A stretch of 10,016 nucleotides of DNA from Deltaproteobacteria bacterium (GTDB lineage Bacteria; Myxococcota_A; Polyangia; HGW-17; SLPX01). Below are positions 1 through 6,801 of the stretch, piece after piece; position 1 is the first letter of the stretch, and every line of letters starts with the position of its first letter. The notes under the pieces are model-generated. The model was given only the letters and a program-made list of their open reading frames with translations, was not told the DNA's origin and ran no database searches. Both the position numbers and the translations under genes were made by a program. The stretch spans positions 1-10,016 of the forward strand of contig JAABSF010000061.1 in the NCBI GenBank assembly GCA_011390535.1. The letters are read 5' to 3'.

Positions 1-164
1 ATTCTCACTTTTGAGTTTCATTTTCACTTTTTAGTTTCATTCTCACCTTTTAGTTTCATTCTCACCTTTTAGTTTCATTCTCACCTTTGAGTTTCATTCT
101 CACCTTTGAGTTTCATTCTCACCTTTGAGTTTCATTCTCACCTTTGAGTTTCATTCTCACCTTT
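1..164. repeat. 19-bp tandem repeat array (8 full units plus a 12-bp partial), cut by the contig start
   Basis: The consensus unit is ATTCTCACCTTTGAGTTTC, repeated with no spacers at 1-19, 20-38, 39-57, 58-76, 77-95, 96-114, 115-133 and 134-152, then a 12-base partial copy at 153-164. The four units nearest the helicase gene (77-152) are identical. Units at 39-76 share one change (G to T at unit position 13), unit 1 has one change and unit 2 has three. The gradient fits recent expansion at the right-hand side. The array probably continues beyond the contig start, since assemblies often break in such repeats. It ends 9 bp from the helicase stop codon. It is not a CRISPR array because there are no spacers. 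A minisatellite/VNTR is the simplest reading. Confidence 0.95.
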
Positions 165-173
165 GGGGAGGGT

Positions 174-2588
174 TTAAATCGGTTCCAGGAAGCGGCTTAT
201 TATAGTCTTTATCCCGTGTTTAAAGAAGTAGACGCTGATTTGCTGATTCGGCGGTTCGCCGTACCATGCTTGTACGGTCCCGGGGCCGAACTTCTTGTGA
301 TGTACTTTCATTCCCGAGTACCAGTGTGTGCTTTGCCCGCCACCTTTTGTTTGGCTGCGTTTGCGTCTCCTCTCGGGTTGCACGCCTATGCTTTTTGTTT
401 GCTCTCGATTTGCGGCGGCTTTTTTTCTCTCGCGTGCTTCAATTTCAGCTCTGATGGCCCTCAGGCCGGGTGATTCTTTTCCGGAAGATCTTTTTCGTGA
501 CCCTCGGCTTGAATGTGTACGATTATTGAATGCAGCGTCTTTCATAGCTCGAGAAATTTCGTTCCAGCCGTCCGGTCTTCCGTATTCAGAGCCGGAGCCT
601 CTGCCGAACACCCGCATGCCTTCGCCGTTAAGGCCTGATTTTTTGTTTACCGAGGACTCTTGTTTGCAAAGATTTCTTGGGATCTCCCGGAGAAACCTCG
701 CGGGTTCATTAAATCTCGTCTGGCCCATAAGATTTCGGCTCTCGGTGCGAGTGAGATAGAGCCTCTGTTTGGCTCGCGTATAGGCTACATAAGCCAGCCG
801 TCGCTCTTCTTCCAACTCGATTTCATCAAACAGACCACGAGCATGAGGAAAGACGCCTTCTTCCATACCGGTTACCACCACCTCAGGGAACTCCAGCCCC
901 TTCGCAGCATGCACTGTCATCAAAGTAACGGCTTTTCCTTCTCCTCCTGCGCCGTCAGCGTCGGCGGTTAGAGCCACTCTCTCTAAAAAGTCCAACAGCG
1001 ACGGTTCATCCGCCTCTCCCTCGTAAGCTCTGATGCTGCCCACCATTTCCATCAGATTTTCAATGCGTTGTGCGTCCTCACGGTTTTTTGCGTGTGTGAG
1101 GTTTTCGACGTATCCGGTGCGCTGTAATATCTCTTCAGCTAGTTGCGAAGGCAAAACCTGGGATGCTCTCTGTAATAGCCCTTCCATCAAAGAGATGAAA
1201 GAGGATACTTTCTTTCGGGCGCCGCTTCCCAAGACATCGGAGCCGGGTTTTACCGCTTCTTTTAGGGCTTCATAGAGTGTGATGTTCTTCATACCACCCA
1301 GTTTTTCCACTTTTCCAACGGAAGTTTTGCCGATTCCTCTTTTCGGGGTGTTGATGATTCTTTTTAGGTCCAGATCCGAAGCCGGGTTAAAGATAAACCT
1401 CATATAAGATATGAGATCTTTGATCTCGGCGCGGTCATAAAACTTCATCGCCGCTACCATCCTGTAAGGTATAGAGGCTTCCCGCAGGGCTTCTTCTATT
1501 GCGCGGGATTGGGCGTGAACCCTATAAAAGACCGCCAAATCACCAAGGGAACCTCTTCTCCTCAGCTTTTGTGCTATTTGGGCCACATAGCGTGCCTCAT
1601 CACGTTCGTTAAACCCCACGTAGATGGAAATGGGCTCCCCGGCCCCCAAAGTGCTCCAGAGTTTTTTGTCTCTTCTGCCGGTGTTGTTCTTAATTACCGA
1701 AAAAGCAGCGTCTAAAATAATCTTGGTTGAACGGTAGTTCTGCTCCAGGGTTACAACTTTTGTGTCTTTGTGGTCGTGTTCAAACTCTAAAATGTTGGAT
1801 ACATCGGCGCCGCGCCAAGAATAGATTGATTGGTCGTCGTCTCCCACGACGCAAAGATTTTGAGTGTGCTGCGAGAGGGTCTTGGCCAGGAGATACTGGA
1901 CATGGTTTGTGTCCTGGAATTCGTCCACCAGAATGTGATCCCACCGAACGGCCCAACCTTTTTGTTTCAAGGCGTCTTCTTTGATGATCTGAAGAGCCAA
2001 CACAAGCAGGTCACCAAAGTCTGCGGCATTGGCTTTGCGCAACCGTTTTGTGTATTCTTCCCAAACGAGCTTATAGGTTCTATCGAAGGGGTCTGTCTCT
2101 TGAAGCACCTCAGGGCCTTCGTATCTCCCTTGATGCATGGAGATCATATTTAAAAACTCTTTCGGAGACGCCTCCTGGTCGGCTCCTAAGCTTTTGGCCA
2201 CATCCGTCATCAGGCGCTTTTGGTCATTTGCGTCGTAAATGGTGAAATCCCTGGTCAACCCGACCCTTTCGGCTGAGATCCTTATGATTCTTGCGCATGC
2301 GCTGTGAAAAGTAGCCAGCCAGAGACCTTGGAGATCTCCGCCCACCATTTTCCGAACCCGGTTTCGCATCTCCGCTGCGGCCTTATTAGTAAAGGTGACC
2401 GCGAGGATTTTGCGAGGATCAACGCCTCGCTCCACCAGTCGGGCGATTCGGTGGGTTATTACACGGGTTTTGCCGGATCCCGCGCCTGCCAAAACCAGCA
2501 AGGGGCCTTCTTTATGCTCAACCGCGGCTCTCTGCGCCGGGTTTAAACTATCAATTTTTTCAGTTCTCATAATGGTTTCGCATACCAT
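174..2588 (-). CDS. pcrA: UvrD/PcrA-type superfamily 1A DNA helicase
   Basis: ATP-dependent 3'-5' DNA helicase of 804 residues. The family unwinds DNA in nucleotide excision and mismatch repair and strips RecA or stalled RNA polymerase. All SF1A motifs are visible: Walker A GAGSGKT (35-41), Ia TFTNKAAAEM (65-74), Walker B VDEFQDTN (221-228), motif III GDDDQSIYSWRG (249-260), motif IV QNYRST (283-288), motif V TVHAAKGLEF (558-567) and motif VI VAYTRAK (601-607). A basic low-complexity linker (about 640-753) leads to a Tudor-like C-terminal segment (756-804; HWYSGMKVHHKKFGPGTV), as in PcrA/UvrD. The linker makes it longer than the usual 720-740 residues. The start is uncertain: the ATG ending at 2588 has only a weak GAGATAG upstream, while Met7 (2570) would give a more typical N-terminus but lacks any ribosome-binding sequence. 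It is transcribed away from xerC. The choice between PcrA and UvrD names is a convention only. Confidence 0.95.
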   Translation of the reverse strand: MVCETIMRTEKIDSLNPAQRAAVEHKEGPLLVLAGAGSGKTRVITHRIARLVERGVDPRKILAVTFTNKAAAEMRNRVRKMVGGDLQGLWLATFHSACARIIRISAERVGLTRDFTIYDANDQKRLMTDVAKSLGADQEASPKEFLNMISMHQGRYEGPEVLQETDPFDRTYKLVWEEYTKRLRKANAADFGDLLVLALQIIKEDALKQKGWAVRWDHILVDEFQDTNHVQYLLAKTLSQHTQNLCVVGDDDQSIYSWRGADVSNILEFEHDHKDTKVVTLEQNYRSTKIILDAAFSVIKNNTGRRDKKLWSTLGAGEPISIYVGFNERDEARYVAQIAQKLRRRGSLGDLAVFYRVHAQSRAIEEALREASIPYRMVAAMKFYDRAEIKDLISYMRFIFNPASDLDLKRIINTPKRGIGKTSVGKVEKLGGMKNITLYEALKEAVKPGSDVLGSGARKKVSSFISLMEGLLQRASQVLPSQLAEEILQRTGYVENLTHAKNREDAQRIENLMEMVGSIRAYEGEADEPSLLDFLERVALTADADGAGGEGKAVTLMTVHAAKGLEFPEVVVTGMEEGVFPHARGLFDEIELEEERRLAYVAYTRAKQRLYLTRTESRNLMGQTRFNEPARFLREIPRNLCKQESSVNKKSGLNGEGMRVFGRGSGSEYGRPDGWNEISRAMKDAAFNNRTHSSRGSRKRSSGKESPGLRAIRAEIEARERKKAAANREQTKSIGVQPERRRKRSQTKGGGQSTHWYSGMKVHHKKFGPGTVQAWYGEPPNQQISVYFFKHGIKTIISRFLEPI

Positions 2589-2839
2589 AAATTCTATCTC
2601 GGAAGAAACCTTTAGTAAGAATTTCCGACACTGTTACCATACACGATAAAGTGCATTTCCAAAGATGTCGCTGATTTAGGATTTTGGTTGGGATCTTATC
2701 CCAGGTGGAGCCTATAGATATCGATTTTTCTTTTTGTGTCCGTTTTTAGCCATCTTTTTCTCTCCGTGCTATCTTTTTTTACTGAAATTGAGTTTGTCGA
2801 TTTCAAATGATTCAGGTTGCGATAGGAGAGTTCCATTTA
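2589..2839. promoter_or_regulatory. Divergent intergenic region between pcrA and xerC with inverted repeat and T-tracts
   Basis: The two flanking genes are transcribed away from each other, so both promoters should lie here. A perfect inverted repeat TGGGAT-CTT-ATCCCA spans 2689-2703. On the plus strand TTGGGA (2688-2693) and TATAGA (2713-2718) could be -35 and -10 boxes, but the 19-bp spacing is long. For the minus strand a weak TTTGGA/TATGGT pair with 16-bp spacing lies near 2631-2658. Runs of five to seven T begin at 2725, 2731, 2743, 2755 and 2774, which may bend the DNA. None of these boxes is close to consensus, so the region is called by position more than by motif. Confidence 0.4.
2824..2830 (+). 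promoter_or_regulatory. Ribosome binding site that decides the xerC start
   Basis: AGGAGAG lies nine bases before the ATG at 2840. The earlier in-frame ATG at 2807 has no purine-rich sequence in front of it, so translation most likely starts at 2840. Confidence 0.6.
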
Positions 2840-3898
2840 ATGGACAGTGTGAAAAAATACGGCGAAAAAAAAGATTCGGCTCTAAGGGCTGACTCAAAAC
2901 GGGAAGCAGAGTTGTATTCAAATGAGAGCTTGCGAAGGTTGAGTGAGAGATTTCGAGAGCATTTGGAGTGGGAGAAGCGAGCATCTGCCCATACAGTGAG
3001 GGCCTATATCAGGGATGTGAATGCTTTTCTGGATTACTTGGAGAAACGATTGTCTCGGCCTCCTGAACCGTGTGACCTTGACATCATGAATGTGCGTTCT
3101 TATGTTGCTTCTCTGTTCGGCAAGAACACTCCGGGAACCGTAGCCCGAAAGCTTTCCGCCTTGCGCACTTTTTGCAAGCATCTCGTGAGGTTGAGAGTAA
3201 TTGAGAGCAATGTCGCCGAGTTGGTGGTGATGCCGAAGCAAGAAAAAGCGCTCCCCTCGGTGATGAACGTGGACACCACCTTTGCGTTGATGGGTTCACC
3301 TGATCCGGAGCGCCCTTTGGGGTTGCGTGACAGAGCCCTATTGGAGACGATTTATGGATCCGGGCTGAGACGTTCGGAGGCTGTGGGGTTGGATTTGAGA
3401 GATGTGGAGAGACACAAGGAGCATGCGTTGCTGAAGATCAGGCACGGCAAAGGGGATAAAGAGAGAGTGGTTCCCCTGGGGAGGAAGGGAATGGAGGCTC
3501 TGGAAATGTACATTGAGCAAGCTAGACCCACACTTGTCGACCCAAGAACCAAAAAGAGTGATCCCGATGCTCTTTTTCTCAACGCTCGCGGAGGCAGGCT
3601 TTCAACGAGGAGTGTTGCCAAAATTGTGGAGCGCTACCGGCCTGAGTCGGGCGCTCCATCTGACGCAGGACCACATGCGCTGAGACATAGCTATGCTACA
3701 CATATGTTGGATTCAGGAGCTGATTTGCGCTCAATACAAGAACTCCTGGGTCATTCCAGTCTTTCTACGACCCAGCGTTACGCTCATGTGAGCATAGCGC
3801 ATCTTATGAAGGCTTATGACAGAGCTCACCCAAGAGCTTTGGTGACATCCAGTAAGAAAACAGAAGCTGAGAACAAAAAGAGAGAAGAAGATGAGTAA
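2840..3898 (+). CDS. xerC: Tyrosine recombinase XerC
   Basis: Site-specific tyrosine recombinase which, with XerD, resolves chromosome dimers at dif sites under FtsK control. From the 2840 start it has 352 residues. The N-terminal SAM-like core-binding domain covers about 28-135 and the catalytic domain about 150-325. All six catalytic residues are visible: R177 (YGSGLRRSE), K204 (RHGKGDKER), H279 and R282 (HALRHSYATH), H305 (LLGHSSLSTTQ) and Tyr nucleophile Y314 (QRYAHV). Their spacing follows E. coli XerC. It carries an extra charged N-terminus of roughly 25 residues and a Lys/Glu-rich C-terminal tail, so it is longer than the usual 295-310. The in-frame ATG at 2807 would add 11 residues but lacks a ribosome binding site. 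Its last 8 bp overlap hslV, so the two are probably co-transcribed; xerC next to hslVU is a known arrangement in several phyla, and this supports XerC over XerD. Confidence 0.93.
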   Translation: MDSVKKYGEKKDSALRADSKREAELYSNESLRRLSERFREHLEWEKRASAHTVRAYIRDVNAFLDYLEKRLSRPPEPCDLDIMNVRSYVASLFGKNTPGTVARKLSALRTFCKHLVRLRVIESNVAELVVMPKQEKALPSVMNVDTTFALMGSPDPERPLGLRDRALLETIYGSGLRRSEAVGLDLRDVERHKEHALLKIRHGKGDKERVVPLGRKGMEALEMYIEQARPTLVDPRTKKSDPDALFLNARGGRLSTRSVAKIVERYRPESGAPSDAGPHALRHSYATHMLDSGADLRSIQELLGHSSLSTTQRYAHVSIAHLMKAYDRAHPRALVTSSKKTEAENKKREEDE

Positions 3899-4451
3899 AA
3901 ATGGTCCCGAGTTCAGGAGCACCACTGTTTTGGCGGTGCGCCGTGGAGAGGATACCGTAATTGTCGGTGATGGTCAGGTTACGATGGACACCGCCATTGT
4001 AAAGTCCAGCGCTAAGAAGGTGCGTAGGTTGATGGATGGAAAAATTGTGGTCGGGTTTGCCGGGTCTGCCGCAGATGGGCTGGCACTTTTTGAAAAATTA
4101 GAGGGTAAGCTTAGGGAGTTTTCCGGTAACCTGACTCGCTCGGCAGTGGAGCTGGCGAAAGATTGGCGAACCGATAAGGTTTTGCGGCGTCTGGAGGCGC
4201 TGCTTTTAGTTGCCGACAAGGAGAAGATGTTTCTCATCTCCGGCACCGGCGATGTGTTGGACCCTGAGGAAGGGGTTGCGGCCATAGGCTCCGGCGGGAG
4301 TTTCGCGCTCTCAGCCGCGCGTGCTCTATTACGACACACGGAAATGGACGCCGAGAGTGTCGCCAGAGAGTCCATGAAAGTTGCATCCGAGATTTGTGTA
4401 TACACAAACAATGAGCTGACATTCGAGAAGATTTCCGCAAAAACGACCTGA
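3891..4451 (+). CDS. hslV: HslV (ClpQ), peptidase subunit of the HslUV ATP-dependent protease
   Basis: Cytoplasmic threonine peptidase whose double hexamer forms the proteolytic chamber closed by HslU. It has 186 residues. The signature STTVLAVRR (10-18) gives Thr11 as the expected N-terminal nucleophile, followed by GDGQVTM (27-33), KKVRRL and the AVELAKDWRTDKVLRRLEA core, IGSGGSFA and the ICVYTN segment near the C-terminus. In E. coli only Met precedes the catalytic Thr; here ten residues (MSKNGPEFRS) must be removed, so a short propeptide is inferred. No later start codon exists before Thr11. The ATG lies inside the end of xerC (8-bp overlap), with the purine-rich AGAGAGAAGAAG in front, which implies translational coupling. 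A perfect 16-bp palindrome lies within the gene at 4393-4408. Confidence 0.96.
   Translation: MSKNGPEFRSTTVLAVRRGEDTVIVGDGQVTMDTAIVKSSAKKVRRLMDGKIVVGFAGSAADGLALFEKLEGKLREFSGNLTRSAVELAKDWRTDKVLRRLEALLLVADKEKMFLISGTGDVLDPEEGVAAIGSGGSFALSAARALLRHTEMDAESVARESMKVASEICVYTNNELTFEKISAKTT
4393..4408. repeat. Perfect 16-bp palindrome inside hslV
   Basis: TTTGTGTATACACAAA equals its own reverse complement. It encodes part of the conserved ICVYTN segment of HslV, so coding constraint may account for some of it. By a rough 10,000/4^8 estimate, fewer than one such site is expected by chance in 10 kb. Confidence 0.6.
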
Positions 4452-4534
4452 GTGACTGTATGAGGGTGTGCGTTAGTTGTAGTGATTTATTGATAAAGAA
4501 AAAATTAATAAAGAAAAATATGTGAGGAAAAATT
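4452..4534 (+). promoter_or_regulatory. AT-rich hslV-hslU spacer with 11-bp direct repeat and hslU ribosome binding site
   Basis: This 83-bp gap is unusually wide for hslV-hslU. The second half is A-rich and contains ATAAAGAAAAA twice (4493-4503 and 4508-4518, 15-bp period). TTGATA at 4490-4495 resembles a -35 box, but no good -10 follows at normal spacing. GAGGA (4524-4528) sits six bases before the hslU ATG and is a good ribosome binding site. A separate weak hslU promoter is possible but not shown. Confidence 0.35.
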
Positions 4535-5902
4535 ATGAATGCTCTTACCTTGAGCGATGATGCTTTGACTCCGCGGGCAATAGTGGAGGAGCTGAACAGA
4601 TATATTATCCGACAAGACAAAGCTAAAAGAGCTGTTGCCGTGGCATTGCGGAATCGATGGCGCCGCAAGCAAGTTCCCGAAGATCTGCGTGATGAGATAG
4701 CCCCAAAAAACATAATAATGATTGGGCCTACTGGTGTTGGCAAGACCGAGATAGCTCGCAGGCTTGCGAAGCTGGCGCAGGCACCTTTTTTGAAGGTTGA
4801 GGCTTCCAAATTCACAGAGGTAGGCTATGTCGGGCGGGACGTGGAGTCGATGATCCGCGATTTGACGGAGATCGGGGTAACCCTCGTAAAGGAGATGGAG
4901 CGCGAGAAAGTTATGCCCCGTGCAAGAGAAGCCGCCGAGGAACGGATCCTTGATTTGATGTTGCCACCGGCGACACGCGCCGGAAACTACACCGACACCC
5001 CTGATGGTCCGGAGACTTCCTCGCAACAAGAGACCCGCGAGAAGCTGCGTAAGCTCTTGAGGTCGGGCAAGCTTGATGAGCGTCGGGTAGAGGTTGAGAC
5101 AACCGATGCACAGAATCCTGTCATAGAAATATTCAGCGGCGCCGGGGTGGAAGAGATGGGGTTCAATATGAAAGATATCCTCGGGCAGATGGGGGGCAAG
5201 CGAAAGGTCCGCAAGGCCCCGGTCCCTGAGGCCATGGACATCATTACCATGGAAGAGGCCCAGAAGCTTGTTGATATGGACAAAGTTGTAAAGTTGGCAA
5301 TCAAGCTTGTAGAAGACTCGGGGATCGTATTCCTTGATGAGTTGGATAAGATCGCCGGGCGGGAAGGGGGCCATGGCCCCGATGTATCCCGTGAGGGTGT
5401 CCAGCGTGATTTATTGCCCATAATCGAGGGTTCCACAGTAACGACCAAATACGGTCATGTACGTACTGATCACATACTTTTCATAGCAGCGGGAGCCTTT
5501 CATGTAGCCAAACCTTCGGATCTTGTCCCCGAGCTGCAGGGGCGGTTCCCCATTCGGGTTGAATTGAACTCTCTAACTTCGGATGATTTTGTGCGAATCT
5601 TGACCGAACCCGACAATGCCCTCACCAAGCAGTATACTGCTCTGATGGCTACTGAAGGGATTGAGCTTTCCTTCAACGAAGGTTCGGTGAGAGCCATCGC
5701 CGATATAGCTTCTAGAGTAAACGAGCGAAATGAAAATATAGGAGCGCGACGGCTTCACACTATTTTGGAGACTTTGCTCGAAGAACTCTCTTTTGAAGCA
5801 CCAGAGCTGGGGGATCAGAAAATTCCCATAACCGATGAATATGTTCACGAGAAGCTCAGGGATGTAGTGGAAGATCACGACCTGAGCCGGTATATTCTGT
5901 GA
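4535..5902 (+). CDS. hslU: HslU (ClpY), AAA+ ATPase subunit of the HslUV protease
   Basis: Cytoplasmic AAA+ unfoldase that recognises, unfolds and feeds substrates into HslV. It has 455 residues, close to the family norm of about 440-460. Seen in order: N-terminal LTPRAIVEELNRYI (11-24), Walker A GPTGVGKT (64-71), pore loop GYVGRD (97-102), a variable I-domain (about 105-245), Walker B IVFLDELDKI (264-273), GPDVSREGVQRDLLPIIEG (281-299), arginine-finger segment ELQGRFPIRVEL (333-344), sensor 2 GARRLHT (403-409) and the C-terminal LSRYIL that docks into HslV. One oddity: the near-invariant Gly of the IIGQ box is Arg26 here (YIIRQDKAKRAV). The start is supported by GAGGA six bases upstream. It follows hslV and is followed 21 bases after its stop by the rlpA-like gene. 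Confidence 0.97.
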   Translation: MNALTLSDDALTPRAIVEELNRYIIRQDKAKRAVAVALRNRWRRKQVPEDLRDEIAPKNIIMIGPTGVGKTEIARRLAKLAQAPFLKVEASKFTEVGYVGRDVESMIRDLTEIGVTLVKEMEREKVMPRAREAAEERILDLMLPPATRAGNYTDTPDGPETSSQQETREKLRKLLRSGKLDERRVEVETTDAQNPVIEIFSGAGVEEMGFNMKDILGQMGGKRKVRKAPVPEAMDIITMEEAQKLVDMDKVVKLAIKLVEDSGIVFLDELDKIAGREGGHGPDVSREGVQRDLLPIIEGSTVTTKYGHVRTDHILFIAAGAFHVAKPSDLVPELQGRFPIRVELNSLTSDDFVRILTEPDNALTKQYTALMATEGIELSFNEGSVRAIADIASRVNERNENIGARRLHTILETLLEELSFEAPELGDQKIPITDEYVHEKLRDVVEDHDLSRYIL

Positions 5903-5923
5903 TCCCTCTTTGGCGTATGTTTC

Positions 5924-6667
5924 ATGATTGTTTTTTCGTTTCCTCTACATAAACCCTTGCTTGTAAGGAATACATTCAAGTTCTTGTCCGCCCCCAGGGT
6001 TTTGTCGCCATTTCCTCGTTTTGTGGTTTTGTTTTCATCGATTGTTTTTTTGTGCAGCTTGTGCTCCATAGCAGCTTGCTCTAATTCCGGCATGAAGAAC
6101 TCTACGGTCGCGGTAAGTCCTTCCACTCCCAAATCTCACAGACGTTCAACGGCCCGATCCCGATCAGGTGGTAATTCATCCTCAAAAAAACAGAAGCGTA
6201 GATTTGTCCAGTATGGAAAAGCTTCATGGTATGGCAAACATTTTCATGGAAAGAAGACTGCTTCAGGCGAGCGCTATAACATGAACGCCATGACGGCTGC
6301 CCACAAGAAGCTGCCGTTTCACACAATAGTGCGTGTCACAAGGCTTTCGACTAAAAAAAGCGTTGTTGTCAGGATTAATGATAGAGGGCCCTATGTTAAG
6401 GGGCGTGTTATAGATCTGAGCCGCAAAGCGGCCGCGAGCTTGAAAATGTTGAAACGTGGGGTGGTTAAAGCCAAAGTTGAGGTTTTAAAGTGGGGTTCCG
6501 GCCGACGGAAACGCAAGCGGAGACGCAAAAAGCGAGGAAGAAGAGTTAACGACGATTCACACCAAAAAAGCTCTGATTCTCTTCGTACTCCGTCTTCCGG
6601 CGGAAGAAGAGAGATTAGGCAGGGTCCCTTTGGAAAGGGCACGGGGGGTTCTTCTCTCCATGAATAG
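5924..6667 (+). CDS. rlpA: RlpA-like lipoprotein with double-psi beta-barrel domain
   Basis: RlpA proteins are outer-membrane lipoproteins; in Pseudomonas aeruginosa RlpA is a lytic transglycosylase acting on septal glycan strands lacking stem peptides. Here 247 residues: a hydrophobic stretch (about 32-50) ends in a lipobox SIAAC with Cys52, then a Ser/Lys/Arg-rich linker (53-93), the RlpA/DPBB domain (about 95-190; GKASWYGKHFHGKKTASGE) and a tail. E116, H127 and D153 (NDRGPY) fall where the conserved acidic/His/Asp residues of RlpA lie, with the same spacing, so activity is plausible. There is no C-terminal SPOR domain; instead a strongly basic run (GRRKRKRRRKKRGRR, 193-207) leads a disordered end. 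The 5924 ATG puts about 30 residues before the signal core and has no ribosome binding site; a TTG at 5984, behind AAGGAA, would give a more normal signal peptide. Probably in the xerC-hslVU operon. Confidence 0.88.
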   Translation: MIVFSFPLHKPLLVRNTFKFLSAPRVLSPFPRFVVLFSSIVFLCSLCSIAACSNSGMKNSTVAVSPSTPKSHRRSTARSRSGGNSSSKKQKRRFVQYGKASWYGKHFHGKKTASGERYNMNAMTAAHKKLPFHTIVRVTRLSTKKSVVVRINDRGPYVKGRVIDLSRKAAASLKMLKRGVVKAKVEVLKWGSGRRKRKRRRKKRGRRVNDDSHQKSSDSLRTPSSGGRREIRQGPFGKGTGGSSLHE

Positions 6668-6801
6668 TCGGGGGCGCGAGTCTCGGATTTGCCTTGATAA
6701 ACAAATGGTGGCCTGAATGCATTGTCGTGGGAGGTTTCCGTTTCTCGAGCAAAGAATGATTAGGGGTCGGCGGGCGGTGAGTTTTGTGTCATAAAGAGTT
6801 T
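6668..6801. other. Intergenic gap after rlpA, no confident signal
   Basis: I see no hairpin followed by a T-run, so no intrinsic terminator is called and read-through from the xerC-hslVU-rlpA group is possible. A 25-codon ORF (6717-6794) in this gap has neither a ribosome binding site nor recognisable content and is not called. No convincing promoter pair was found. Confidence 0.4.

Noticed and set aside
1..164. CRISPR array
   Set aside because: The 19-bp units abut directly with no spacers, and no cas gene is present.
144..473. Plus-strand open frame running from the tandem array into the helicase gene
   Set aside because: It overlaps the conserved Tudor-like end of the minus-strand helicase, starts with TTG inside a repeat and has no family features.
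2807..2839. Upstream ATG at 2807 as the xerC start
   Set aside because: It has no ribosome binding site, whereas the ATG at 2840 has AGGAGAG nine bases upstream; the 11 extra residues resemble no XerC N-terminus.
4505..5374. 289-codon antisense open frame across hslU
   Set aside because: It lies fully opposite a complete, motif-intact hslU and shows no protein features of its own, so it is a shadow.
6593..6639. Two hairpins near the rlpA end (TCTTCCG-G-CGGAAGA and CCCTTT-GG-AAAGGG) as a terminator
   Set aside because: Both are inside the coding sequence, have loops too short to be stable, and no T-run follows.
6717..6794. 25-codon ORF after rlpA
   Set aside because: There is no ribosome binding site, the composition is Arg-rich as expected for random GC-rich sequence, and it shares the frame upstream of the radical SAM gene only by chance.
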